A program made the translations under genes and the position numbers. Source: Hyphomonadaceae bacterium (GTDB lineage Bacteria > Pseudomonadota > Alphaproteobacteria > Caulobacterales > Hyphomonadaceae). From it: a DNA stretch of 14,654 bases. Below, one piece after another: positions 1 to 7,637 of the stretch. Within the stretch, counting starts at the first letter, position 1, and each line of letters begins with the position of its first letter. The stretch covers positions 1-14,654 of the forward strand of contig JAUYSA010000483.1 of the NCBI GenBank assembly GCA_030696545.1. Direction: 5' to 3'. A model generated the notes under the pieces. That model searched no databases and was not told the DNA's origin. It was given only the letters and a program-made list of their open reading frames with translations.

Positions 1-1353
1 CGGCTCGACCTCAATGAAGGGATCGGTGATCACCGCGTTTCGCATGATGTATGTAGGAGTTTCGCCCTCGGGATAGAAATACAGGCCCATCTTCGAGTTA
101 TCGACACTCGCCTTGCCATAGGGCGTGTAGTGCATCTGGAAGCCCATACTACCGCTTGCCGGCAGCTCGACGCCCCATCCTGCGGGCGCCTCCCAGCCGG
201 CGCCGCCTGTTCCGTACTGGCCGTAGCTGTTTTGCCATTGCGACATTGACGCGGGACCTTCCAGAGGTTTGCCCGGAATGTGGCCTGCCAGAATGTGGTG
301 CACAGCGCGACGGTCGCCCGGCAAGAATGCCGATGCCTTCACCCAGCGCGATTTGGTCGTCGGATTCGACGCGATCTTGGTTTGGTAATCGACGACACCA
401 GATGCCGGAAGTTCGTGCGAGGGGATGTTCAGGATCAGGTCCGGCTTACCGTTCGGCCATTCCGGAGCAACCGTTGCAGCCGCCGCCAGAGGATCCGGTC
501 CGCCGGCACGCGGCGCGCCCGCTTCTACCCAGTGGACGATCGTCTTGATCTGCTCATTGCTCAGCGAGCCGTCATGCTTCAGCTTCCTGGCGCTCGTGTC
601 AGGATACCAGGGCGGCATGGTGTCCGTGCGAAGCGCTTCCCGGATCATCGGGGCGAACCCTTTGACGACCGCGTAGTCCTTCATTGCAAAGGGACCGATG
701 CCGCCGTCCTGGTGACAGCTTACGCATTTGTCCATCAGGATTGGTGCGATGTCTTTCTCATACGAAATCTGCGCATGCTGGGCGCGACGACCCCGCTCCG
801 GGAATGCGATCTGCGTTCCTGAGCCTTCCATCTTTGCGACCGATGGCATCTTGCCCGCCGCAATGTCGGCAAGCGCCTTCCCGGCTCCATCCACCTTGCC
901 GTGATAGAGCACCTTGAGCGTTCTTGGCTGCAGCACGAAGGCTTCGCCAGCATAGCTCACGCCCAGCTGCTCGCCCGCGAGTTGGTGCTCGTCGAGCAAA
1001 ATCGGAATGGTGAGGCCTTGGGCTTTCGCCTCCGCGGCGTTCTGATCGCGAGTCGCACCGAGTGCAGAGTTCACCATCATGAACGCGACCTTCGGATATT
1101 GTGTTTTCAGGAGCTCCAGAGCCTTCGCTGCGTTCCGCGAGCCGGCGTCGCCGTTGATGTGGGACAAAAGAACCACGGCGTCGACATCGTTCAGGCGCCT
1201 GAGGCTATGGGCGAACCCCTCATGATCAGCCAGCCTGAAATCGTCCACGGCGGCGGCGACCTGAATTTTGTCATCGACCTTGTAGGCCACAGCCGTTCCT
1301 GCTGCGCCTGCGATGGCTAGCGCGGCCACCCCCGCCAAAATCCGGACCCGCAT
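1..1353 (-). CDS. Secreted thioredoxin-like / cytochrome c / PHM-like copper monooxygenase fusion (3' end off the left edge)
   Basis: The reading frame is open for 451 codons from ATG 1353 to the window edge, preceded by GGAGA at good spacing. Residues 1-23 form a signal peptide ending AVA, so the protein is periplasmic. Residues about 30-170 look like a redoxin/AhpC fold (VVLLSHINGDAG; PILLDEHQLAGEQLGV) but contain no cysteine, so redox catalysis there is unlikely. Heme motif CVSCH lies at 210-214, and M246 in TMPPWYP is the likely distal ligand. From about 300 the sequence resembles the N-terminal half of peptidylglycine alpha-hydroxylating monooxygenase: H352-H353 (AVHHILAGH) and H408 (GFQMHYTP) match the three CuH ligands. 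The HxH and Met ligands of the second copper would lie past the edge. The domain order is seen; a role in oxidising a substrate with electrons through the heme is inferred. The gene is divergent from the TonB receptor, which may share the substrate. Confidence 0.8.
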   Translation of the reverse strand, partial: MRVRILAGVAALAIAGAAGTAVAYKVDDKIQVAAAVDDFRLADHEGFAHSLRRLNDVDAVVLLSHINGDAGSRNAAKALELLKTQYPKVAFMMVNSALGATRDQNAAEAKAQGLTIPILLDEHQLAGEQLGVSYAGEAFVLQPRTLKVLYHGKVDGAGKALADIAAGKMPSVAKMEGSGTQIAFPERGRRAQHAQISYEKDIAPILMDKCVSCHQDGGIGPFAMKDYAVVKGFAPMIREALRTDTMPPWYPDTSARKLKHDGSLSNEQIKTIVHWVEAGAPRAGGPDPLAAAATVAPEWPNGKPDLILNIPSHELPASGVVDYQTKIASNPTTKSRWVKASAFLPGDRRAVHHILAGHIPGKPLEGPASMSQWQNSYGQYGTGGAGWEAPAGWGVELPASGSMGFQMHYTPYGKASVDNSKMGLYFYPEGETPTYIMRNAVITDPFIEVEP

Positions 1354-1467
1354 CGATTTCTCCAAAAAAAGTTCTGCAATTAACCTGATAACAGCGCTCG
1401 CGGCCCCGCAAGAAGCTCGCTGATAACTCACGGCCAAGTCATCCGGGTAGCATCACTCATTTGATTT

Positions 1468-1479
1468 CGTGAGCTCACG
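1468..1479. promoter_or_regulatory. 12-bp perfect palindrome upstream of the cytochrome/monooxygenase gene
   Basis: CGTGAGCTCACG is a perfect palindrome 115 bases upstream of the minus-strand ATG at 1353. Part of it (CTCACGGCC, 1474-1482) recurs directly at 1427-1435, and CTGATAAC occurs twice nearby (1384-1391 and 1420-1427). The cluster of short repeats in a promoter-sized gap suggests a regulator binding site. The binding protein is unknown, and short repeats can arise by chance at this GC content. Confidence 0.3.
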
Positions 1480-2362
1480 GCCCGTTTCTGCGTGCGGACT
1501 TTCGGTTTCCGTTACCAGCCGGGCGAGCTACCGGGCCTCATGCGGAGGCCGCGAGCATGCCTTGAGCGGAACCTTGGCGCCATCACAAATGGCTTCAAGA
1601 GGCCGACGAGCATGTCGAAGAGGATCCCAGTCGGCTTGACCCACTCAAGTCTGGCCAGATTTTCGCTCCTTAGCCGCCCCTCGCATACCCAGCAACCGCC
1701 CGCTCATGTGGTCCGATGGAGTTACTTTGGATGCCCAATGCCCCGAGATTGGTTCGGGCCGGCCTCCCAGCCCGCCAAGCAGACCTAAGTCTCCCGACCA
1801 GTTCCGGAAATCTGCGCTAACAGCCAGCTTTTGGCGGCTCTTCTCACCTGCGACCGCGGCGATCATAAGCACAGGGGATAGACTATCCCATAGCTCCCGC
1901 TCAGAAAGTCGGCCCTGCAACGGCGCACGGTTGGCTTCGGGTCGTCCTGATAGCGCAACAGGCACACCGCGAGATGGGCTTTGCGGGCGAGAAGGGGGGC
2001 TCGGGACTCTTCGATGCCCTGGCTGACCAACTGCGTGAACCACGTCACCTTGAGCGGCAATTAGACAGTGAACTTGCTATTGGCGGGGTCAGCGTTTGTG
2101 GGCGCTTCCCTCTCGATCCACCCCTCAACATCAACGAGGAGCTGAGTAAATTAAGGCTTTTTCCTCATGACAACGACCTTCACCGGATTTCACGACCCAG
2201 TGAGCTACTCGAGGAACCCTACGACTATTGACTCCAAGACCCGCAATTTTGGCCGCTGCTATGCTGCAGGCGCACACTATCGCGATGGCCCATAGACTTG
2301 ACGCTTATGCCTGATTTGCCGGGGCTAGGGCGCAAATGCAGGACGCCTTCACGGATGCTCAC

Positions 2363-2377
2363 GGGCACGGTGTGCCC
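2363..2377. promoter_or_regulatory. Inverted repeat upstream of the TonB receptor
   Basis: GGGCAC-GGT-GTGCCC has perfect 6-bp arms and a 3-base centre, about 100 bases upstream of the receptor ATG. It may be an operator. It has no T-tract, so it is not a terminator. The regulator is unknown. Confidence 0.25.
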
Positions 2378-2479
2378 ACTGCCCCCTCCTCTCCCCTCAC
2401 TGCTAGACAGCAAACCGCTACAGTGTCCCTATGAAAAAAAACGCCGTTGGCTTCAGACCGACGGTAAGCGGAGGACACA

Positions 2480-5410
2480 ATGAAGACCTACATTAGACGC
2501 ACCGCGTCTGTGATTGCACTTGCCTTCGTAGCAGGCAGCGCCGGCACAGCGTTCGCTCAGGAAACCACCGTTCCAGAAAACGTGGCTCCGGAGACGATCC
2601 AGCCTGGCCCAGAGGTGGACAACGCCCCGACGGACCGCGTCATCGTCACGGGCTCGCGCGTCGCCAGCGGCGCAGACGCCCCTACGCCGGTTACGGCGGT
2701 CAGCACCGAACAGATCAACGCGATCGCGCTTCCGAACATTGCCGACGCCCTGATCCAGCTGCCAGCCCTCAAGCAGTCGGTTTCGTCAGCCAAGGGCGGC
2801 CAAGGCCTGACCATTGGCTCGCAGCTCAACCTCCGCAACATCGGCGCGTTCCGCACGCTGGTGCTTGTTGACGGCAAGCGCTTCGTGTCCACGGCGCCGT
2901 TCAGTTCCGGCCAGAGCATCGCGGTGAACATCGACGCCATCCCGCAAGGCCTGATCCAACAGGTCGATACGGTTACGGGCGGCGCCTCGGCCGCTTACGG
3001 TTCGGACGCCGTCGCCGGTGTGGTGAACTTCATCCTCAACAAGGACTTCGAAGGCCTCAAAGCCGAGGTGACCTACGGCCAGACGGAGCGCCGCGACGGC
3101 ATCCGTTATGGCGGTGAGCTGAACTTCGGCGGCCAGTTTGATGATGGCCGTGGCCACGTTCTGGCGAGCCTCGGTTACGACCGCGACGAAGGCATCCGGA
3201 ACGACCCCTACAGCTATAAAGCTGCACGCGATTGGCAGGAAAGCGCGCTCGGCCGTCAAACTATCGCCGGCCAGCTGCAACTCGTCGATAACGCCCGCTT
3301 CCCGATGGTGCCGCTGAACGGCCTGGTTACGGGCTGCGTTATCGGTGGAACGACGCGTAGCTATACGGCCTGCAACACCGCCGGTCTCTTCGGCACGAGC
3401 TTCAACGATGCTGGTACGGCGACACACGGCTACGACTTCGGGGTCAGGGCCGCCCAACCAACCGCTTCATCGGGTGGTTCAACCTTCGCTAATGGCGGCG
3501 ATGGCTATAACCCGGGTCCGCAATCACTGTTGTCCACGCCGACCATACGCAACTCGATGTTCGTGCGCGCCGATTATGACTTCACGGACCAGCTGAACGT
3601 CTACATCGAAGCCAATTATGCGCGGACCAAGTCCCGCTCGGAAGCTGGCGCCGGCACCTCCACCTTCGCCAATGCCAATCCGCTCGGCTTCCGGATCAAC
3701 CGCAACTATGCCTACCTGCCGGCGGATCTGGCTGCGGATATGGATACTGCGGGTGCTTCCGCCATCTTCCTGCAGAAGCAGTTTGCGTTCAACGTCAAAC
3801 AGACCTTCGAAAGCCGTACCAGCCGCATCGTCACCGGCGCGACCTACGATTTCGACGATAATTGGTCCGGCGACGTCTATTACACCTACGGCGAGACCAA
3901 GAGCCAGATGACGCTGAACGACTTCAGCGACACGATCGCGATGGCGAACGCCCTGACTGCGGTCCGCGATGTCAACGGCAACGTTACGTGCGCCACAGGC
4001 GGACAGTATTGCGTGCCTTGGAATATCTTTGGCCGCGAACCCCTCTCAGGCGATCTCAACAAGTACATCAACCCGCAGAACCAGTACTTCAACGAGAACA
4101 CCCAGCAGGCCCTCGAAGCGACGCTGACCGGCAAGCTGTTTGATCTGCCCGCTGGCCCGGTCGATGTCGCTGCAGGCGGTGGCTATCGTAAGGAAACGCT
4201 GAACACGTCCACCGACGCGCTCGGCCTCGCAGCCAGGCGTAACGGGTTCAACAACAACCCCGGCGCTCTGATCTACATCAACTCGCCGGCCATCAAGGGC
4301 GATCTTGAACTGTTCGAAGGCTTTGGCGAAGCGCAGATACCCATCCTGTCCGACCTGCCCTTCATCCAGACGCTCGATGCCAACCTCGCTGCCCGCTACA
4401 CAGACTACTCAACCTCGGGCGGTGTCACGACGTGGAAAGCCGGCCTCGTCTGGGTGCCGTTCGATGGCCTGCGCTTCCGCGCAGCCCGTTCGCGCGACAT
4501 CCGTGCGGCGAACCTGGTGGAACTGTTCAACCCGTCATCGTCGGGCTTCGGCAACGTGCGCGATCCGCGCAAAGCCGGCGCCAGCGTTTCGTTCGTTCCG
4601 ATCACCTCTGGTGACCCGGCACTGGATCCGGAAGAAGCCGATACCACGACAATCGGTGTCGTCTGGAACCCGTCCTTCTTCCCGCAGTTTACCGCGTCCA
4701 TCGACTACTTCAACATCGAGATCGACGGCGCCATCTCGATCGTCACATCGCAACGCACCATCGACCTCTGCGAGGCGGCCACAACAAATCCGGGAACGTA
4801 CGGCGCTTACTCAATCTATTGCAGCCGTATCACCCGCGATAACAATAACGACCCGAATGGCAACCTGCTCTCGGTGCGTACGCCTTACGGCAACCTTGCC
4901 ACACTTGAGAACCGCGGCGTCGACGTTGAACTGGGTTACACCGAAGACCTGAGCAATTTCGGCCTCGACGGTCGACTGTCGATCCGCGCTTTCGCGACCT
5001 ACGTCTACGAAAACAGCACGAAAACGCCGGGGCTTCCGGCGATCGCGGTGGATCTCGCTCCCAGCCTTGGTCAGCTGTCGGGCCTCATCACGGCGAGCTA
5101 CATCCTCGACGACTGGACGTTCGGTCTGCAGCAGAACTTTGTCGGCCACGGCACGTTCGACCCCTCGCAGTACACAACCACGGGTCAGCGCCTGCGTTAT
5201 GCTGGCGACCAGGCGCCAAGCCAGTGGTGGACCGACGTCTCGGTGAAGCGCTCCTTCGGCGATTGGGAAGTGTTTGGGTCGATCCAGAACCTGTTCGACA
5301 AGGATCCGGGCCGGTTCCCCTTCACCGGCACGAGCTCGGGTATCGGAACGAGCAACACCTACGACACCCAAGGCCGTCGCTTCATGGTCGGCACGCGCAT
5401 CGCCATGTAG
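2480..5410 (+). CDS. TonB-dependent outer-membrane receptor
   Basis: A complete 976-residue receptor with GGAGG five bases before the ATG. Residues 1-26 form a signal peptide (cleavage after AFA). The TonB box region DRVIVTGSR lies at 52-60. The plug follows (about 60-185), with LNLRNIGAFRTLVLVDGKR and VDTVTGGASAAYGSDAVAGV, the usual landmarks. The rest is the 22-strand barrel, with alternating aromatic strands and a C-terminal block (NLFDKDPGRFPF, then GRRFMVGTRIAM). It should import a ligand across the outer membrane using TonB-ExbBD energy. The ligand cannot be read from sequence; the plug style is that of the large receptor families of Caulobacterales and Sphingomonadales. The last residue is Met instead of the usual terminal aromatic. 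There is no N-terminal FecA-like signalling extension, although a sigma factor gene follows. Confidence 0.93.
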   Translation: MKTYIRRTASVIALAFVAGSAGTAFAQETTVPENVAPETIQPGPEVDNAPTDRVIVTGSRVASGADAPTPVTAVSTEQINAIALPNIADALIQLPALKQSVSSAKGGQGLTIGSQLNLRNIGAFRTLVLVDGKRFVSTAPFSSGQSIAVNIDAIPQGLIQQVDTVTGGASAAYGSDAVAGVVNFILNKDFEGLKAEVTYGQTERRDGIRYGGELNFGGQFDDGRGHVLASLGYDRDEGIRNDPYSYKAARDWQESALGRQTIAGQLQLVDNARFPMVPLNGLVTGCVIGGTTRSYTACNTAGLFGTSFNDAGTATHGYDFGVRAAQPTASSGGSTFANGGDGYNPGPQSLLSTPTIRNSMFVRADYDFTDQLNVYIEANYARTKSRSEAGAGTSTFANANPLGFRINRNYAYLPADLAADMDTAGASAIFLQKQFAFNVKQTFESRTSRIVTGATYDFDDNWSGDVYYTYGETKSQMTLNDFSDTIAMANALTAVRDVNGNVTCATGGQYCVPWNIFGREPLSGDLNKYINPQNQYFNENTQQALEATLTGKLFDLPAGPVDVAAGGGYRKETLNTSTDALGLAARRNGFNNNPGALIYINSPAIKGDLELFEGFGEAQIPILSDLPFIQTLDANLAARYTDYSTSGGVTTWKAGLVWVPFDGLRFRAARSRDIRAANLVELFNPSSSGFGNVRDPRKAGASVSFVPITSGDPALDPEEADTTTIGVVWNPSFFPQFTASIDYFNIEIDGAISIVTSQRTIDLCEAATTNPGTYGAYSIYCSRITRDNNNDPNGNLLSVRTPYGNLATLENRGVDVELGYTEDLSNFGLDGRLSIRAFATYVYENSTKTPGLPAIAVDLAPSLGQLSGLITASYILDDWTFGLQQNFVGHGTFDPSQYTTTGQRLRYAGDQAPSQWWTDVSVKRSFGDWEVFGSIQNLFDKDPGRFPFTGTSSGIGTSNTYDTQGRRFMVGTRIAM

Positions 5411-5443
5411 TTCCAGCCTAGCGAGCTAAGGCTCTACAATCAG

Positions 5444-5480
5444 GCCCGTGACTTGGCTCAGCCCCGGTCACGGGCTTTTT
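5444..5480 (+). terminator. Rho-independent terminator after the TonB receptor
   Basis: A perfect 9-bp stem, GCCCGTGAC (5444-5452) and GTCACGGGC (5467-5475), is followed directly by TTTTT (5476-5480). It lies 34 bases past the receptor stop codon. It separates the receptor transcript from the sigma factor gene, which therefore needs its own promoter. Confidence 0.9.
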
Positions 5481-5637
5481 GTTTGGTTGCGCCCAATCCG
5501 CGCGCCCGCGGCTTTCGCAATTGCAGTCAGCTGCGGCAATCTCTGCCCGCTTTACGCGCACTGTCGGCGATTCCGGGATCGCGCCGACACAATTCCTTGA
5601 AGGTTGCTGACCAGCGTCCCTGAAGTGACGTTTGGTT

Positions 5638-5647
5638 GGTTGCAACC
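5638..5647. promoter_or_regulatory. Palindrome beside the ribosome binding site of the sigma factor gene
   Basis: GGTTGCAACC is a perfect 10-bp palindrome that ends two bases before the ribosome binding site GAGAGG of the GTG-started sigma gene. A protein bound there would block transcription or translation. This is inference only; no family is assigned. Confidence 0.25.
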
Positions 5648-5659
5648 TGAGAGGCACAC

Positions 5660-6307
5660 GTGAGCCCTCCATCCCGAGCCGGCATGGTCGCTAGTACCGC
5701 CGACGATAACGTCGGCGATAGTGGTCTGGGAGAGACATCCAGTTTCGAGACCCTTTATCGTGACTATTTTGCGGAGCTGTGCCGCAAGCTGCGGCGCAAT
5801 TTCGGCGCAGGCCCACCGGAGCCGGAAGACGTTGTGCAGGCGGCTTTCGCGCGGCTGGCCGCGGTAAAAAACCCGGCGGACGTCAAGAATCCCCGCGCGT
5901 TCCTGTTCGCCACTGCACGCAATATTATCTACGACCACAAGCGTCGGCAGCGACGCCACTTTGACTACGCGCAGGGCCTGCTCGCGGAAAACTCAGCTCT
6001 CGATCTGGATGAACTGACGCCTGAACGCGTCTATATCCATGGTGAGCGTTTCGAGATCGTGCGAAAGACCATCGAAAAGCTTCCTGAAAAACAAAAGGTC
6101 GTTTTGAATCTCCACCGAAATCACGGCCGCACGTATCAGCAGATAGCGGACGAGACGGGATGGTCGTATGGCCACGTTCGGGCTGAAGCATCGGCGACTT
6201 TTCTGCCGGGCTGCGCGGCACGCGATTTGGTCTCTACGCGACGGATCGCGGCGTCCTCTAAAGGCTGTTTCGGAATGACGGCCAGAAGCTCGTGTAGGTT
6301 TTCATAG
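5660..6307 (+). CDS. ECF-type RNA polymerase sigma factor with a replaced C-terminus
   Basis: The start is GTG 5660, with GAGAGG five bases upstream. Region 2 spans about residues 29-98 (FETLYRDYFAELCRKL, PEDVVQAAFARL, NPRAFLFATARNIIYDHKRR), covering the core-binding and -10 recognition parts. Region 4 begins at about 130 (IEKLPEKQKVVLNLH) and enters the helix-turn-helix at RTYQQIADETGWSYGHVR (157-174). From about residue 175 the sequence no longer looks like a sigma factor. The frame there overlies the remains of the next gene, so the end of the -35 recognition helix and the C-terminus seem lost. The protein may be impaired. It is preceded by a TonB receptor gene, a common pairing, but no FecR-like anti-sigma gene is seen. 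Confidence 0.75.
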   Translation: MSPPSRAGMVASTADDNVGDSGLGETSSFETLYRDYFAELCRKLRRNFGAGPPEPEDVVQAAFARLAAVKNPADVKNPRAFLFATARNIIYDHKRRQRRHFDYAQGLLAENSALDLDELTPERVYIHGERFEIVRKTIEKLPEKQKVVLNLHRNHGRTYQQIADETGWSYGHVRAEASATFLPGCAARDLVSTRRIAASSKGCFGMTARSSCRFS

Positions 6308-7240
6308 GCACCGGCCCCACCGCGTCGCCAAATCGACAGTTGGCGCCTGTTGGCTGGACTACGATGCCGACGGCGATCTCGATCTTTTTCTCGCCGACCA
6401 GTCGGGCGCTACGGATTCGCTCTTTCGCAATTATGGAGATGCCTTTGTCGATGTGGCGCCGGCTCTCGGCATGGAAACGAAAGGCCGGGCTCGCGACGAA
6501 GGCGGCGTCGGCTGTGCGGTCAGCGATTTCAACAATGACGGTCACCTCGACATCTGTGTCCCGAACTATGGCCACAACGCTCTCTGGCGTAGCAATGGCG
6601 ATGGCACATTTACAAATGTCGCGGCGGAAGCTGGGGTTGGCATCGACAACCACGCCGTCGGCGCCTCGTGGGGCGATTTTGACAATGATGGCTTCGCCGA
6701 TCTCTCGGTTATGTCTTACGAAGGTCCGCCTAACGACCAACAGCCTAAGAACAGCCTGTTCCACAACATTGGCGGCAAGACATTCGTGAACGTCATCGAT
6801 CAGGTTCCACTCGTTAACGCTGGCGATCATGGCGTTGAATGGGTGGACTACAATGCCGATGGCGCTATCGACCTGACGCTGACCGACGGCTACAGCCCGG
6901 TCGGTGGCCATTTTGTGTTTCGCAACGATCTCCCCCCGCTTTCGCTGCCCGCAGTCTCAGCGTTCTGGTGCTTGATGCCCAAGGGCATTTCACCCGCGCA
7001 GGCGTAGAAGTGCGCCTCTACGATGCTTCAGGAAAAATCCTCGGAGCTCGCCAGGTTCTAACCGGCGGAGGCTACAACGCGCAGAGCGCAACGCCCGTCC
7101 ATTTCGGACTGGCCAGTCTTGCTCCGGTCACGGTCGAGGTCCGGTTCATGGCGCAGGGTGGCGCAAAGGTCCAGACGAGGAGGTCAGTACGCCCCCGCGA
7201 CTATGCGGGGAAAAGCCTGATCATAAAGGAAGATCGCTGA
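6187..7240 (+). pseudogene. Decayed FG-GAP / ASPIC-UnbV (CRTAC1-like) repeat protein
   Basis: The pieces lie in three frames. Frame one (6187-6297) gives DFSAGL...LFRNDGQKLV, interrupted by TAA 6259-6261 and ended by TAG 6295-6297. Frame two (about 6297-6937) carries the propeller repeats WLDYDADGDLDLFLADQSG, VSDFNNDGHLDICVPNYG, GDFDNDGFADLSVMSYEG and WVDYNADGAIDLTLTDG, each with a calcium-binding DxDxDG-like loop. Frame three (about 6935-7240) gives the ASPIC/UnbV end (LVLDAQGHFTRAGVEVRLYD, TGGGYNAQS, VHFGL). The last shift falls in a run of six Cs (6932-6937); a seventh would restore the frame. Intact relatives are usually secreted and several hundred residues long. Here the signal peptide and the first repeats are missing at the sigma-factor junction. 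I judge it nonfunctional; sequencing errors could explain individual shifts but not the missing N-terminus. Confidence 0.8.
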
Positions 7241-7260
7241 CCGCATCTGGAGTGAAGGTG

Positions 7261-7362
7261 CTAGCGGCGGCCGCGCGAATATAAAGTGACGGCTCCCAAG
7301 ACAGCCAGGAACAGAATCATCACAGTTGCAACGCCCGGAACAAAGAAGGGCTCGAGGTTCAT
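7261..7362 (-). CDS. 33-residue single-span membrane protein
   Basis: The gene starts at ATG 7362, with AGGAG seven bases upstream, and ends at TAG 7261-7263. It lies 14 bases after the lipoprotein gene on the same strand. The protein has a short N-terminus (MNLEPFF), one hydrophobic helix (about residues 8-28, GVATVMILFLAVLGAVTLY) and a basic tail SRGRR, which places the tail in the cytoplasm by the positive-inside rule. It does not match CydX, KdpF or CcoQ as I know them. In size and topology it resembles small accessory subunits of membrane complexes. Its place at the end of an operon with a putative FNR box suggests a role at low oxygen; the function is unknown. Confidence 0.7.
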   Translation of the reverse strand: MNLEPFFVPGVATVMILFLAVLGAVTLYSRGRR

Positions 7363-7376
7363 GTCTTTCTCCTAGG

Positions 7377-7637
7377 TCAAGCGACAACGACGCACGATGG
7401 CAAGCGCATGCGATCGTCGGCGTCGCAGCTATAGGTCTTGGCGCCGGCGCGAGCGTCCCACGTCCATTTCGCCGACGCGCGCTTGGCATTGCTGATCGCG
7501 ACCGTGGCAGGGTCTAGTCCCGGCACAGCTTCGGCGGTCGCAGTCTTGAACGTAGCGTCGTCCGCCGGCGCCTCGGTTGGCGCGCACGCCGCGAGTGAGA
7601 TGGCGGCTGCGCAGAGGGAAAATCGCAGAGACTTCAT
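7377..7637 (-). CDS. Small predicted lipoprotein of unknown function
   Basis: An 86-residue protein with a type II signal peptide: basic start MKSLR, hydrophobic core, and lipobox LAAC with the lipidated Cys at 18. A low-complexity Ala/Thr/Pro linker follows (19-35). The C-terminal part (about 56-83, AKWTWDARAGAKTYSCDADD) contains two cysteines (C71 and C82) that could form a disulfide. The Ala directly after the lipobox Cys (A19) favours outer-membrane sorting. The start codon shares one base with the preceding stop (TGATG), so translation is probably coupled to the 134-residue gene. No family recognised. Confidence 0.75.
   Translation of the reverse strand: MKSLRFSLCAAAISLAACAPTEAPADDATFKTATAEAVPGLDPATVAISNAKRASAKWTWDARAGAKTYSCDADDRMRLPSCVVVA

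Larger units (their letters stand above)
1354..2479. other. Gene-poor 1.1-kb region between divergent genes
   Basis: Open frames here are short (at most 132 codons), overlap on both strands, are rich in Arg/Pro/Ser, and show no domain or motif I recognise. None has a convincing ribosome binding site. The stretch must hold the promoters for the two divergent genes that flank it. The end next to the receptor gene contains a purine-rich run of A (2433-2440) and an inverted repeat at 2363-2377. Short peptide-like stretches on the minus strand around 1863-2060 could be remains of a lost gene or insertion sequence, but I could not identify a family and saw no terminal inverted repeats. Confidence 0.5.

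Noticed and set aside
361..430. Apparent frameshift in the cytochrome/monooxygenase gene
   Set aside because: Recounting the G run at 421-424 restores one continuous frame.
280..822. 180-codon plus-strand frame over the cytochrome/monooxygenase gene
   Set aside because: The minus frame has a signal peptide, heme motif and copper-site histidines; the plus frame has no family features.
1645..2043. 132-codon minus-strand frame in the gene-poor region
   Set aside because: Biased Arg/Gly/Ser/Pro composition, no ribosome binding site and no recognisable motif; overlaps frames of similar length on the other strand.
2298..2345. TTGACG followed by GCTAGGGC as a Caulobacter-type housekeeping promoter for the receptor
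   Set aside because: The spacer is 19 bases where 10-14 are expected, and the -10 match is poor.
2786..3457. 223-codon minus-strand frame inside the TonB receptor
   Set aside because: It is the complement of the receptor plug and early barrel; composition follows the coding strand.
4305..4952. 215-codon plus frame inside the receptor
   Set aside because: Ser/Arg-rich shadow of the barrel in another frame.
6258..6911. 217-codon minus frame over the propeller remnant
   Set aside because: The plus strand carries four calcium-loop repeats there; the minus frame shows no family.
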